Assembly (NCBI GenBank): GCA_017853885.1
Contig: JAFMIR010000029.1
Location: 1-51,691, forward strand
Direction of reading: 5' to 3'
Length of the DNA stretch: 51,691 nt
DNA from: Prosthecobacter sp.
Lineage (GTDB): Bacteria; Verrucomicrobiota; Verrucomicrobiia; Verrucomicrobiales; Verrucomicrobiaceae
Positions 24,340 to 33,008 of this stretch are shown here, in pieces; within the stretch, counting starts at the first letter, position 1, and every line of letters starts with the position of its first letter. Below the pieces are notes generated by a model that searched no databases, had not been told where the DNA came from, and was given only the letters and a program-made list of their open reading frames with translations. A program made the translations under genes and the position numbers.

Positions 24340-25422
24340 ATGAGCAAACCCGCCAGCCCCAAACGCTATGCCCTTATTTTAGCCGGAGGCAGCGGCCAGC
24401 GCTTCTGGCCCATCTCCCGCGACGCTCAGCCCAAGCAGCTACTCAAGCTTTTCGGTGACAAAAGCCTGCTCGAGCTCACGATCGAGCGGCTGGATGGCCT
24501 TGTGGCCAAGGAGAACATTCTCATCCTCACCAACAAACAGCAGGAGGCCACGGTGCGCTCCATCATGAAGACTCTGCCCCCCGAGAACATCGTGGCGGAG
24601 CCGGAAAAGCGAGATACTGGCCCGGCCATCGCACTTGCCGTCGGCTGGGTAGTGGCCCGTGATCCCACGGCGACGATGATCGTGCTGCCAGCCGACCATT
24701 TGATCGAGAACAAGACCGAATTCCAACGTGTCCTTAACAATGCGTCCCAAGCCGCTGAAAACAGCGGAAACCTCGTCACCATAGGCATCAAACCCTCTTG
24801 GCCCTGCCCCAGTTACGGGTATGTGGAGCGCGGGCGCAAAGCAAGCATCGGTGGTTTGGACGACCAACCCGTTTGGGAGGTCTCCCGCTTCCGGGAGAAG
24901 CCCAATCCAGACCTAGCGGAACACTTCATCGCCCAAGGAAATTTCCTCTGGAATGCAGGCATGTTCATCTGGACCATTCCAGCCATTTTTAGCGAACTGA
25001 GCCGCCACTGCCCCGTGCTCGCTGACTTCGTCTCTGAGTTGCGCGGCTCAAAGGACTTTATGGCCACTGTGGCGAGACAGTTTGGCAAACTTCCGAAACT
25101 CTCCATCGACTATGCATTGATGGAGAAAGCCACCCGCGTGCTGAACATTGAAGCCACCTTCGACTGGGATGATGTGGGCAACTGGACCAGTGTGGGCCGC
25201 TATCTCCAATGTGATGGCGATGGTAACCAACACAACTGCGCCCTCTCCCAACAGGAGGCCTCCAACAACATTGTCTTTACTCAAACCGGCCAGCATGTGG
25301 CCCTGCTCGGCGTGCAGGATCTCATCGTCGTCGCTTCAAAAGACGGTCTGCTCGTGGCGGACCGTGCCCGGGCGGAGAGCATCAAAAAACTCGTCGACGG
25401 CCTGCCGTCTGAGCTTCGCTAG
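24340..25422 (+). CDS. Mannose-1-phosphate guanylyltransferase
   Basis: A 360-residue nucleotidyltransferase making GDP-mannose from GTP and mannose-1-phosphate. ATG 24340 follows AAGGA at 24325-24329. The signature is LILAGGSGQRFWPISR near residue 12, with PKQLLKLFG after it. Further motifs are VLPADHLIE, FREKPN, FLWNAGMFIW and SIDYALMEKA, all typical of the ManC/GMP family. There is no C-terminal phosphomannose isomerase domain, so it is the monofunctional form. GDP-mannose feeds polysaccharide and fucose synthesis. ruvX starts five bases downstream and is probably co-transcribed. Confidence 0.92.
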   Translation: MSKPASPKRYALILAGGSGQRFWPISRDAQPKQLLKLFGDKSLLELTIERLDGLVAKENILILTNKQQEATVRSIMKTLPPENIVAEPEKRDTGPAIALAVGWVVARDPTATMIVLPADHLIENKTEFQRVLNNASQAAENSGNLVTIGIKPSWPCPSYGYVERGRKASIGGLDDQPVWEVSRFREKPNPDLAEHFIAQGNFLWNAGMFIWTIPAIFSELSRHCPVLADFVSELRGSKDFMATVARQFGKLPKLSIDYALMEKATRVLNIEATFDWDDVGNWTSVGRYLQCDGDGNQHNCALSQQEASNNIVFTQTGQHVALLGVQDLIVVASKDGLLVADRARAESIKKLVDGLPSELR

Positions 25423-25427
25423 ACATT

Positions 25428-25919
25428 ATGTCCCGCATTCTTGCCATCGACCACGGCACGGTGCGCATCGGTCTGGCGCTAAGCGATGAGCTCGAACTCG
25501 TGGCGACCCCCTTCAAGACCCTTGATGCCCAGAATGAGCCCGAGCGTGCCATCGCCCGCATCGTGCAGGAGAAACGCGTGGCAAAAATCGTCCTCGGCAT
25601 GCCTTTCCGCATGGACGGTCAGCGTGGCGACGCAGCTAAACGCGTGGAGAAGTTCGCGGAAAAACTCGGTAAGGTGCTCAGCCACTCGATTCCCATCGAG
25701 TTTGTCGATGAGCGCCTGTCTTCTGTGGAGGCGGAGGCATCGCTCTCACGTTCTGGCATCACCAACAAAAAAGAGCGCAATGAGGTCATCGACCAGCTCG
25801 CCGCCGTCGTGATCCTTCAAGACTACCTAAACACCCAACGCGGCCCGGAGGGCTTCCTGCTGCCGGATGAATCCTTCGAACCCACTTGGAGCAATCAGAA
25901 ACCGCGGCGGCGGCAATGA
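25428..25919 (+). CDS. ruvX: RuvX/YqgF family RNase H-fold nuclease
   Basis: A 163-residue protein with the RNase H-like YqgF fold. Acidic site motifs are ILAIDHGTVRIGLALSD (Asp7), VDERLSSVEAE (Glu) and VIDQLAAVVILQDYL (Asp). KIVLGMPFRMDGQRGDAA is the usual VGLPxxxDG-like stretch. Family members act in pre-16S rRNA 5'-end processing, and Holliday-junction resolution was also proposed. It follows the guanylyltransferase gene by five bases. The C-terminal 25 residues are a divergent tail. Confidence 0.93.
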   Translation: MSRILAIDHGTVRIGLALSDELELVATPFKTLDAQNEPERAIARIVQEKRVAKIVLGMPFRMDGQRGDAAKRVEKFAEKLGKVLSHSIPIEFVDERLSSVEAEASLSRSGITNKKERNEVIDQLAAVVILQDYLNTQRGPEGFLLPDESFEPTWSNQKPRRRQ

Positions 25920-26027
25920 TCAGAGCCCATATACCATGCCGATCCTTCACACAGGAAGCCATCGGCTTGGAGAAACCCCTTTCGGGTGTTGCATCTTTTA
26001 CTTACCCCATTCAGACTCGCTCCGTGT

Positions 26028-27146
26028 ATGTGCCGATTTGTTTCCTTGATATGCTTGTTCATCCTTGCTGCTGCCTGCATGGCGGCAGAGAAGGCCTATG
26101 CGAACTCCATCGCATGGGGTAAAACGGCCTCGGGTGAGGAAGTGCGTCTTTACACACTGAAGAACGCCGCGGGCATGGAAGCGAAAATCACGAATTATGG
26201 CGGCATCATCGTGTCCCTGAGCGTGCCAGACCGAATGGGGCAATTCGCCGATGTGGTGCTCGGTTTTGACACACTGGCGCCTTACCTCGGCAAGCATCCG
26301 CACTTTGGTGCTCTGACCGGCCGTTACGCGAACCGCATCAGTGGGGCGAAGTTCAAGCTGAACGGCCAGGAGGTGCAGGTGACGGCCAATTCGGGCAAAA
26401 ACCACATCCACGGCGGGGCGGAGAATTTTGCGAAGAAGGTCTGGAAGGCTTCCGAATTCGAAAAAGGTGACCACGCTGGCGTCGAGATGCGCTACACAAG
26501 CCCCGATGGCGAGGAGGGCTTTCCTGGCACATTGGAATGCCTCGTGACCTATACGCTGAAGGCGAACAACGCGCTCGAAATCAAATACCGCGCCAAAACG
26601 GACAAGACCACCGTCGTGAACCTCACGAACCACAGCTACTTCAACCTCGCTGGCGAGGGCAGCGGCGATGTCTTGGACCATGAAATGATGATTGCCTCCA
26701 CCGAGTACACGCCTACGGACGATGCGATGATCCCCACCGGTGAGATCGCCACGTTGGTGGCCACACCGCTGGATTTCAATGCGCCGCTGAAGATTGGCAG
26801 CCGCATCGATTCCAGCTTCAAGGCGCTCGTGCAGGGCCGGGGTTACGATCACAACTACATTCTCCGCGCCGGCAGCGGCCTGCGCCTAGCCGCAAAAGTC
26901 CGTGAGCCGAAGAGCGGCCGCGTGATGACGGTAATGACGACGGAGCCCGGCATGCAGTTTTACACCGGCAATCATCTCAAAGGTGTGGCTGGCAAGAGCG
27001 GTCACGTGTATGAAAAGCGCCACGGTTTCTGCCTTGAGACGCAGCATTATCCTGATAGCCCGAACCATCCCGCCTTCCCTCCTGTGATGCTGCACCCCGG
27101 AGAAGTTTATCAAAGCACCACCTCCTTCCAGTTCAGCACCAACTGA
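26028..27146 (+). CDS. galM: Exported aldose 1-epimerase (mutarotase)
   Basis: A 372-residue galactose-mutarotase-like enzyme interconverting alpha and beta anomers of aldoses. From ATG 26028 the N-terminus MCRFVSLICLFILAAACMAA is a signal sequence. Cys17 could be lipidated, though Ala at -3 is a weak lipobox; cleavage after ACMAA is the alternative. GalM motifs are ITNYGGIIVSL, GALTGRYANRISGAKF, NHIHGG, VNLTNHSYFNLAG (catalytic His region), GYDHNYIL and FCLETQHYPDSPNHP (catalytic Glu). A longer frame from GTG 25986 would bury the signal peptide. It lies ten bases before the PP2C gene. Confidence 0.92.
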   Translation: MCRFVSLICLFILAAACMAAEKAYANSIAWGKTASGEEVRLYTLKNAAGMEAKITNYGGIIVSLSVPDRMGQFADVVLGFDTLAPYLGKHPHFGALTGRYANRISGAKFKLNGQEVQVTANSGKNHIHGGAENFAKKVWKASEFEKGDHAGVEMRYTSPDGEEGFPGTLECLVTYTLKANNALEIKYRAKTDKTTVVNLTNHSYFNLAGEGSGDVLDHEMMIASTEYTPTDDAMIPTGEIATLVATPLDFNAPLKIGSRIDSSFKALVQGRGYDHNYILRAGSGLRLAAKVREPKSGRVMTVMTTEPGMQFYTGNHLKGVAGKSGHVYEKRHGFCLETQHYPDSPNHPAFPPVMLHPGEVYQSTTSFQFSTN

Positions 27147-27156
27147 TCACTGAAAA

Positions 27157-27993
27157 ATGAAGTCGCATCCAGCCAGCAAAACCGTGCGTGTTTTGGTTTC
27201 CAAATCCGGCGCAACTACCACCTTTGTCCAAGATCAGGACTTTGCCGCCCGTCAATATCGAGGACGCCGTGACAATCAGGAGGACTACTACGCTTTTGCC
27301 GATGCGACCGAAACCGGCGGACGAAGTCTTGAGCGGCTTATGCTCGTCGTTGGCGATGGCTTAGGCGCCCACGCGGGTGGCAGCGTCGCCAGCTATCTCG
27401 GTGTGAACGCGTTTGTGCGTGCCTTTCATGAGGTCAAGGGTTCCCCACCCCACAAGCTTCATCATGCCCTGCAAACTGCGAACAGCATGCTCGGCTACAT
27501 CACCGCAAGGATGCCCGCTGTGGCCCCACCAATGGGCACCACCATGATCGGTGTACTGGTGACACCAAAATGGATGGAATGGATCAGTGTGGGTGATTCC
27601 CCACTCTTCCTTTTTCGAGATGGCACACTCAGCCGCATCAACCAGGATCACTCGCTTGCTCCGCTGATCGATGAGCGGGCGAAACGTGGCGAAATATCCG
27701 CTGAGGAGGCCGCGAACCACCCAGATCGTCACACCCTGCAGTCCGCCCTGCTCGGCATACCCATGACAATGATCGATTCCCCACCGCATCCGATCACCCT
27801 GAAAAAGGGAGACATCATCATCGGTGCCAGCGATGGCATCTTCACCCTCAGCCACAAGGCTTTGGAAGAACTCCTCCAATTCGGTAAACACACGACTGCC
27901 GATAAGATTGCCGATGCCATCATCTTCGCGATTCGCCGCATCAACGATCAACGTCAGGACAACACGACCGTTGGCGTGGTGAAGATGCCGTAA
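27157..27993 (+). CDS. PP2C-family serine/threonine protein phosphatase
   Basis: A 278-residue Mg/Mn-dependent phosphatase. Metal-binding motifs are RRDNQEDYY (about 38-45), VVGDGLGAHAGG (64-75), GTTMIGVLV, ISVGDSPLFLFRDG, GDIIIGASDGIF and RQDNTTVGVVKM at the C-terminus. There is no membrane segment or sensor domain, so it is a bare catalytic domain with a 30-residue N-terminal extension. The HALQTANSMLGY helix is typical of the Stp1-like group. Its kinase partner is not in the window. It probably shares a transcript with the mutarotase gene, although a functional link is not obvious. Confidence 0.93.
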   Translation: MKSHPASKTVRVLVSKSGATTTFVQDQDFAARQYRGRRDNQEDYYAFADATETGGRSLERLMLVVGDGLGAHAGGSVASYLGVNAFVRAFHEVKGSPPHKLHHALQTANSMLGYITARMPAVAPPMGTTMIGVLVTPKWMEWISVGDSPLFLFRDGTLSRINQDHSLAPLIDERAKRGEISAEEAANHPDRHTLQSALLGIPMTMIDSPPHPITLKKGDIIIGASDGIFTLSHKALEELLQFGKHTTADKIADAIIFAIRRINDQRQDNTTVGVVKMP

Positions 27994-28099
27994 ATGTTGC
28001 TGATGAGGACTGCTTCGCCTAAAAAGAAAAGACGGCCGGATGAAAAGACTCCATAAGACCGTTATTTCTCCACCTTGATTCACTCACTCATTTCCACCC

Positions 28100-28540
28100 A
28101 TGACACCCCAGCAGAAAGCAGAATCTCTCGGCCTGACCTTCACCAAGCAGGCTCCAGGCTATCTCAACTTGTGTATCCGCAGCGGTAGTCAATTGCTCAC
28201 GTCCGGCCATGTCAGCGATCTCAAAGGAAAGCTTGGGGCCGATCTAAAGACCGAGGACGGCTACAAGGCCGCCAAGAACTGCGCAGAAAAAGTCCTCCGT
28301 TCCGTCTGGGACACCCATGGCACGCTCGACGGTCTCAAGGTCCTCAAAGTGCTTGGTTGCGTGAACTCCACGCTCGACTTCACCGAGCAGCACCTCGTCA
28401 TCAACGGCTGCTCCGACCTTTTGCACGAGATTTTCGGCAAAGAGGGCGATGGCTACCATGCTCGCAGCGCCCTTGGTTTCGCGCAACTGCCCACCGGTGC
28501 TGCTGTCGAGGTCGAGGCAATTTTTGAAATCAAGGAGTGA
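28100..28540 (+). CDS. Rid family (YjgF/YER057c/UK114) protein
   Basis: A 146-residue Rid-fold protein, longer than the roughly 130-residue archetype RidA. LLTSGHVSDLKGKLGADL, GYKAAKNCAEKVLRSVW and LGCVNSTLDF are family landmarks. The conserved Arg is present in HARSALGFAQLPTGAAVEVEA. RidA hydrolyses reactive enamine/imine intermediates; this longer class has less certain substrates. Its last 11 bases overlap the convergent nitrilase-family gene. No clear Shine-Dalgarno precedes the ATG. Confidence 0.9.
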   Translation: MTPQQKAESLGLTFTKQAPGYLNLCIRSGSQLLTSGHVSDLKGKLGADLKTEDGYKAAKNCAEKVLRSVWDTHGTLDGLKVLKVLGCVNSTLDFTEQHLVINGCSDLLHEIFGKEGDGYHARSALGFAQLPTGAAVEVEAIFEIKE

Positions 28541-29315
28541 CATCACGCTGACCCATTCCCGCGTCATGCAAAGCGGGGAACTGGCTGCGCCATGCATGCA
28601 TCATGGCAAGATCCATCTCGGCACTCAACACGTTCTCGTATCCTCCCGCATCAGCGATGATGCTGCCATGGGGATCAATGACCAAACTGCGGCCAGGGTA
28701 AGTTAAGCTAGGGTCGCTGCCGCATTGATTCACGCCAATAACGAAGGCAAGGTTTTCAATCGCCCGTGCCTGCAGAAGCGTGATCCAATGCTGCACGCGT
28801 TTGATTGGCCATGCGGCGATGAAGACGAGCAGTTCCGCGCCCGCCTTCACGGCCTCGCGGGCGAGCTCGGGGAAACGCAAGTCGTAGCAGATGAGCATTG
28901 CTATTTTAAGCCCCTGCCATTCGATGACTGTGACGCCTTTTCCCGCAGTATGCACGGTGCTTTCCCCGCCCAGAGTGAAAGGCTGATTTTTGCTGTAACG
29001 CCCCAAAACATGGCCCTCGGGTGTGATGAAGAGGCTTTGGTTTCGGCAATCGCCCTTCAAGTCTCGTGTGACGAGGCCACCGATCACCGCGCTGCGATGG
29101 ATGCGTGCGGTTTCGATGAGAAACTGCTCGGTTGGCCCCTGCTCGGGCTCGGCAGTCAGGCAGCTGTTAAAGCTGAAACCGGTGGCAAACATTTCTGGCA
29201 GCACGATGAGGGAGCCAGCGACCGGTTTGGCATCAGCCATAAGCTTGCGGGCCTTGGCAAAACTGGCGGGCTTATCCTCCCAGGCGGAGTTCATTTGGAC
29301 GAGGTGGGCATGCAT
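28530..29315 (-). CDS. Nitrilase-superfamily carbon-nitrogen hydrolase (omega-amidase-like)
   Basis: A 261-residue amidase. The Glu-Lys-Cys triad is visible: Glu41 in VLPEMFATGF, Lys109 in GRYSKNQPF and Cys143 in MLICYDLRFPEL. SFNSCLTAE and AAWPIKRVQHW resemble omega-amidase YafV (hydrolysis of alpha-ketoglutaramate and alpha-ketosuccinamate). That assignment is likely but not certain. It lies 12 bp downstream of an MFS transporter gene on the same strand and probably forms an operon with it. Its 3' end overlaps the convergent Rid gene. Confidence 0.9.
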   Translation of the reverse strand: MHAHLVQMNSAWEDKPASFAKARKLMADAKPVAGSLIVLPEMFATGFSFNSCLTAEPEQGPTEQFLIETARIHRSAVIGGLVTRDLKGDCRNQSLFITPEGHVLGRYSKNQPFTLGGESTVHTAGKGVTVIEWQGLKIAMLICYDLRFPELAREAVKAGAELLVFIAAWPIKRVQHWITLLQARAIENLAFVIGVNQCGSDPSLTYPGRSLVIDPHGSIIADAGGYENVLSAEMDLAMMHAWRSQFPALHDAGMGQRDVTP

Positions 29316-29327
29316 GGCTGGATGGAT

Positions 29328-30554
29328 TCAAAGACGCTCTGGGCGCAGTCGTTTGCTTGTTTCGGGATCGCTGGTGCGGGCGCGGACGGTGATGAAGGCA
29401 CTAGCGGAGAGGATGGCGGCTCCACAGACGATCGAGAAAGTCTGGAAAGTCATCACCTTCAACATCGCGAAGGCGAGGAATGGCGCGAAGAGGCCACGCA
29501 GACCGGTGAGAAAAGTGTGCACGCTCATGTACTCTGCCACGGCATGTTTCGGAGCCAGTTTGGTGACCCACAGGGCCCAGGTGACATTGCCACCGGCATT
29601 CGCCATCCCCCACAGAGCCATTCCGAAAATCCACCAAGCCATGCTGGTGCCGATAAAGAAAAAAAGGATGCCCGCGGCGAAGAAAACATTCAGCGCTGCG
29701 CGCACGCCGAAGAGATGGAAGCGATCGTAAACGAGACCCCAAGGGTAAGAGAAGATCAGCCGCGCGAGCACCGGCACGACACAGGTGATGAAAGCGACCT
29801 GCTTTTCTGGCAAGTTGATGCCGTGGGCGGGATTCGCAAGGTATTCGACGAAGAGACAGGCAGCGGCAAGGTTGCCGATACCCATCATCATCCAAGAGAT
29901 AAGCAGCGTACGAAAGTCACGATCCGTGCGGACCCAACGCCAAGCGCTCCAGAGGCTTGAATGGGCGTTGGCCTCCGGCTCCCAAGGCGTGGCGGGCAGA
30001 CCATAGGTCCATAGACCGCTGACGAAGCCGCTCGCAGCATAAGCCCACAGCAGCCAAGTGTAGTTTTTCAAATCGAGATCAAGCAGCCAGCCAGCTGCGT
30101 AACCAAAAACGACCGCAGCACCGGCTCGCGTGACGCCAGCGATGGCGTAGAGCTTACCCCTCGCAGCCTCGGGGTAATTCATTCGATAAATCTGCGTCAT
30201 CAGCGGGATCTGCATCGAGAAACAGAAAATGCCGATTCCCAATCCGACTAGGTAAAGGGCAGACGAATCGGAAAATGTGGCGCTCAACGCCATGCTGATA
30301 CCGCCCAGCATCTGCACTTTCGCGGCGGTGCGGGCGATGGTGCTTTTCGCCCGAAGAAGCAGTGGAACGACAAATAGGCTCGTGACCATGCCTCCACTTG
30401 TTGCGGCAAGAAAAGATGCCTTGGCCATATCTCCCATGGCAAAAACTCTCACGGCCACAAGCATTCCAAAAGTGGCGGTGAGCGTGTCGAGCACACCCGC
30501 AGGCAACGAACGCCATAGCTCGTTGCGAAAGGTGTGCGCGGTGTCCTGATTCAC
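29328..30554 (-). CDS. Major facilitator superfamily transporter
   Basis: A 408-residue polytopic protein with about 12 hydrophobic helices (for example VAVRVFAMGDMAKASFLAAT, ALYLVGLGIGIFCFSMQIPL, AGAAVVFGYAAGWLLDL, AALNVFFAAGILFFFIG, MAWWIFGMALWGMANAGGN). The central loop (about 185-210) and the basic motif region near YDRFHLFG fit MFS topology. No substrate signature is recognised. It is followed 12 bp downstream by the omega-amidase-like gene, so uptake or efflux of an amide or organic acid is possible but is inference. Confidence 0.85.
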   Translation of the reverse strand: MNQDTAHTFRNELWRSLPAGVLDTLTATFGMLVAVRVFAMGDMAKASFLAATSGGMVTSLFVVPLLLRAKSTIARTAAKVQMLGGISMALSATFSDSSALYLVGLGIGIFCFSMQIPLMTQIYRMNYPEAARGKLYAIAGVTRAGAAVVFGYAAGWLLDLDLKNYTWLLWAYAASGFVSGLWTYGLPATPWEPEANAHSSLWSAWRWVRTDRDFRTLLISWMMMGIGNLAAACLFVEYLANPAHGINLPEKQVAFITCVVPVLARLIFSYPWGLVYDRFHLFGVRAALNVFFAAGILFFFIGTSMAWWIFGMALWGMANAGGNVTWALWVTKLAPKHAVAEYMSVHTFLTGLRGLFAPFLAFAMLKVMTFQTFSIVCGAAILSASAFITVRARTSDPETSKRLRPERL

Positions 30555-30681
30555 GCCTGCTTCATGGCATGTGCGGGGCGAGGAGTCCAGCGTGCGAGCA
30601 TCAACCCATCAAACAGAGTTGAAGTGAGACATAAGTGCTGGAAAGAACTTTCATCTGCTAGATCTGACATCTGACGAAGAC

Positions 30682-30990
30682 TCAGGCCACTTTTTTCGAC
30701 CTCTTCGGCACGGTGGCGGCTTTCACAACTCTGAGCTTCGGAACGGGCTGGGCGGCGGTCAGCCACTCGGCGCTGGGCATCCATGTATCGCTGCCATCGT
30801 CACGGAGGTAGTCTGAAACCTGAAGGAGGCCACGTTTGTTGAAGTCAAAAACTTCCGCCTTAGTAAAAGGGCCAAATTCAACAAAGGCACGGCTGAGGGT
30901 CACAAGCGATTTCATAAGTGGGGGGAGTGGGTTATCTTGCGGGGCTTGAATGGCCCCAATAGCTTTCCGTATAAGCAAAAGGTCTGCCAT
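30682..30990 (-). CDS. Miniprotein with a GYF_2 (DUF4339)-like domain
   Basis: A 102-residue protein. FVEFGPFTKAEVFDFNKRGL followed by VSDYLRDDGSDTWMPSAEWL fits the GYF_2 pattern (GPF-t-x-E, then a downstream W-x-P). The C-terminus VPKLRVVKAATVPKRSKKVA is basic. GAGG lies nine bases before ATG 30990. GYF_2 domains are usually fused to larger or membrane proteins in this phylum; a free one is small. It is divergent from an XylR-type regulator gene. Role unknown, possibly protein-protein contact. Confidence 0.55.
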   Translation of the reverse strand: MADLLLIRKAIGAIQAPQDNPLPPLMKSLVTLSRAFVEFGPFTKAEVFDFNKRGLLQVSDYLRDDGSDTWMPSAEWLTAAQPVPKLRVVKAATVPKRSKKVA

Positions 30991-31156
30991 GTTTTGACCT
31001 CGATCAGATCATATGAGATTCACCCCAAAATCTTGCCCTAAACGTCTTCAACCGAAGGCGATATGGAGCTAAAATGCGGAAGAGATGGTCCAATCCCTCA
31101 TGGACGAGTGTCGTCGCTTGGCGTTATTTTATGTGATCCGCCTCCCTAGCCGCCCC

Positions 31157-32299
31157 ATGCGTTTGCCCAGCGTTGCCATCCTCGTCGACACCTCAAGGTC
31201 TTATGGGCGTGACATCGTGCGCGGCATCCGCCGCTACGTCGCCGAGCATTCGCCATGGTCACTCTACTTGGAACCGAGAGACCTGAGCAGCAGCTTTCCC
31301 GAGTGGCTCAAAAAATGGCGTGGCGATGGCATCCTCGCTCGCACCGTGGACGAGACACTGCTGCGCCATCTCAAAGCCACAAAGCTACCCGTCATCGAGA
31401 TGCGGACGACCGTTTTGAAGCATCCCTTTCCATTTGTCGGTATCGACAACAGCGTCATCGGAAGCCGCGTGGCCGCCCACTTCCGGGCGCTGGGGTTTCA
31501 ACACTTCGCCTGCGTGCAGGACATCTCGGAGCATTTTTATTTCGAGCGCCGTGACACTTTTCTCCAAGCGGTGAATGACGCTGGATTCAACTGCCCGGTG
31601 TTCCAAGCCGACCGCTCCAACTGGGAGCAGCATCAGCGGGAGCTCGCTGCTTGGCTGCGCGAACTTCCGAAACCAGCCGGCGTCTTTGCCGTGAATGACC
31701 AGATGGGCTTCTGGGTGCTTGACGCGGCCCGCCGTGCCAGCATTGCCGTGCCGGAGGAGCTGGCCGTGGTGGGAGCGGAGAATGACAAGCTGCTTTGCGA
31801 GACCGCTTCGCCTCCGCTTTCGAGTGTGCGGCTCCGCGGCCAGGCCGTGGGCTACGATGCTGCTCGATTGCTTGACGAGTGGATGACTCGAAAATGCATC
31901 CCCAAGCCCGGCGAGCGCCACCTTCATGCTCCAGGCGATATCGTGACACGCCAGTCGAGTGATATCGTGGCTGTTGATGACGTGCGTATTGCCAATGCGC
32001 TAAGGTTCATCCGTCAAAACGCTACCTCGTCGATCGACGTTGCCCGTGTGGCCCGCGAATGTGCGCTTTCACGCAGCGTGCTCGAACGTCGCATGAAGAC
32101 GCTGATCGGTCGCAGCCCAGGCGAGGAGATCGCCCGCCTGCGCTTTGCCTCCGTCGAGAAGCTGCTGCTGCAGACCAACCTCACGCTGGATGCCATTGCT
32201 GCAAAGTGCGGCTTCGCCCATCCACAATACATGGCTGAGGCTTTCCGCAAACGCACGGGTATGACGCCAGGCACGTTTCGGCGGAGCCGGGCCGTTTGA
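31157..32299 (+). CDS. XylR-type AraC-family transcriptional regulator
   Basis: A 380-residue regulator from ATG 31157 (MRLPSVAILVDTSRSYGRDI). Residues of about 1-275 form a LacI/periplasmic-binding-like sensor (FVGIDNSVIGSRVAAHF, KPAGVFAVNDQMGFWVLDAA, VVGAENDKLLCE, SSVRLRGQAVGYDAA). Residues of about 285-378 carry two helix-turn-helix motifs of AraC type (IDVARVARECALSRSVLERR, LDAIAAKCGFAHPQYMAEAF). This architecture is that of E. coli XylR, which responds to D-xylose; these regulators are very abundant in Verrucomicrobia and Planctomycetes. No sugar operon is adjacent, so target and ligand are unknown. Confidence 0.92.
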   Translation: MRLPSVAILVDTSRSYGRDIVRGIRRYVAEHSPWSLYLEPRDLSSSFPEWLKKWRGDGILARTVDETLLRHLKATKLPVIEMRTTVLKHPFPFVGIDNSVIGSRVAAHFRALGFQHFACVQDISEHFYFERRDTFLQAVNDAGFNCPVFQADRSNWEQHQRELAAWLRELPKPAGVFAVNDQMGFWVLDAARRASIAVPEELAVVGAENDKLLCETASPPLSSVRLRGQAVGYDAARLLDEWMTRKCIPKPGERHLHAPGDIVTRQSSDIVAVDDVRIANALRFIRQNATSSIDVARVARECALSRSVLERRMKTLIGRSPGEEIARLRFASVEKLLLQTNLTLDAIAAKCGFAHPQYMAEAFRKRTGMTPGTFRRSRAV

Positions 32300-32348
32300 G
32301 TCTCGATTTCCCGTTTGCCACCCTGCCACCTCACGCTAACGCACGTGA

Positions 32349-32957
32349 ATGACTTTCCCCGCCCAGCGCCTTGGTCTTCTGATCGTGCTTTCCGGCCCTT
32401 CTGGCACGGGCAAGACCACGCTCGCTCGCCGTGTTTGCGACCGTGGTGAGGCCATTTTCTCCGTGAGCTGCACGACCCGTATGCCCCGTCTAGGCGAGGT
32501 GCATGGAAAGGATTACTTCTTCCTCGAAGAAGCTGATTTCGTCGAAAAGATCGGGCGTGGTGAGTTCTTCGAGCACGCCCACGTCCACGGCCGCCGCTAC
32601 GGCACGCTGAAGAGCTATGTGATCAACAATTTGCAGCAAGGCATCGACGTCATCCTCGACATCGACGTGCAGGGAGCTGCGCAGGTCCGCGCTAGTGATG
32701 ACGAGCACATCCGCCGTTGCCTGCTCGACATCTTCGTGATGCCCCCAAGCATTAACGAACTCCGCGCCCGACTCAACGGCCGCGCCACGGAAGATGCCGC
32801 GACATTCGAGCTCCGCATGAAAAACGCTGCTGAGGAGATGTCCCACTGGCCCGAATACAGTCACGTCCTTGTCAGCGACACCCGCGAAGCCGACGCCGCT
32901 CGCTTTGAGGCCCTGCTCACCGCCGCGCGGATGCGCAGCAGCCTCCGGGCTGATTGA
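32349..32957 (+). CDS. gmk: Guanylate kinase
   Basis: A 202-residue enzyme phosphorylating GMP to GDP with ATP. The P-loop LSGPSGTGKTTLARRV begins near residue 14. Next come SCTTRMPRLGEVHGKDYFF (GMP binding) and GEFFEHAHVHGRRYGT, then DVILDIDVQGAAQVR and IFVMPPSINELRARL, all canonical. It lies 49 bp after the XylR-type regulator gene. It is convergent with the FG-GAP gene, with 51 bp between them holding a weak GAGCG/CGCTC hairpin. Confidence 0.95.
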   Translation: MTFPAQRLGLLIVLSGPSGTGKTTLARRVCDRGEAIFSVSCTTRMPRLGEVHGKDYFFLEEADFVEKIGRGEFFEHAHVHGRRYGTLKSYVINNLQQGIDVILDIDVQGAAQVRASDDEHIRRCLLDIFVMPPSINELRARLNGRATEDAATFELRMKNAAEEMSHWPEYSHVLVSDTREADAARFEALLTAARMRSSLRAD

Positions 32958-33008
32958 TCGAATCACGACCCGCTGTGCTGTAAGAGAGCGTTTTTCGCCA
33001 CGCGACGC

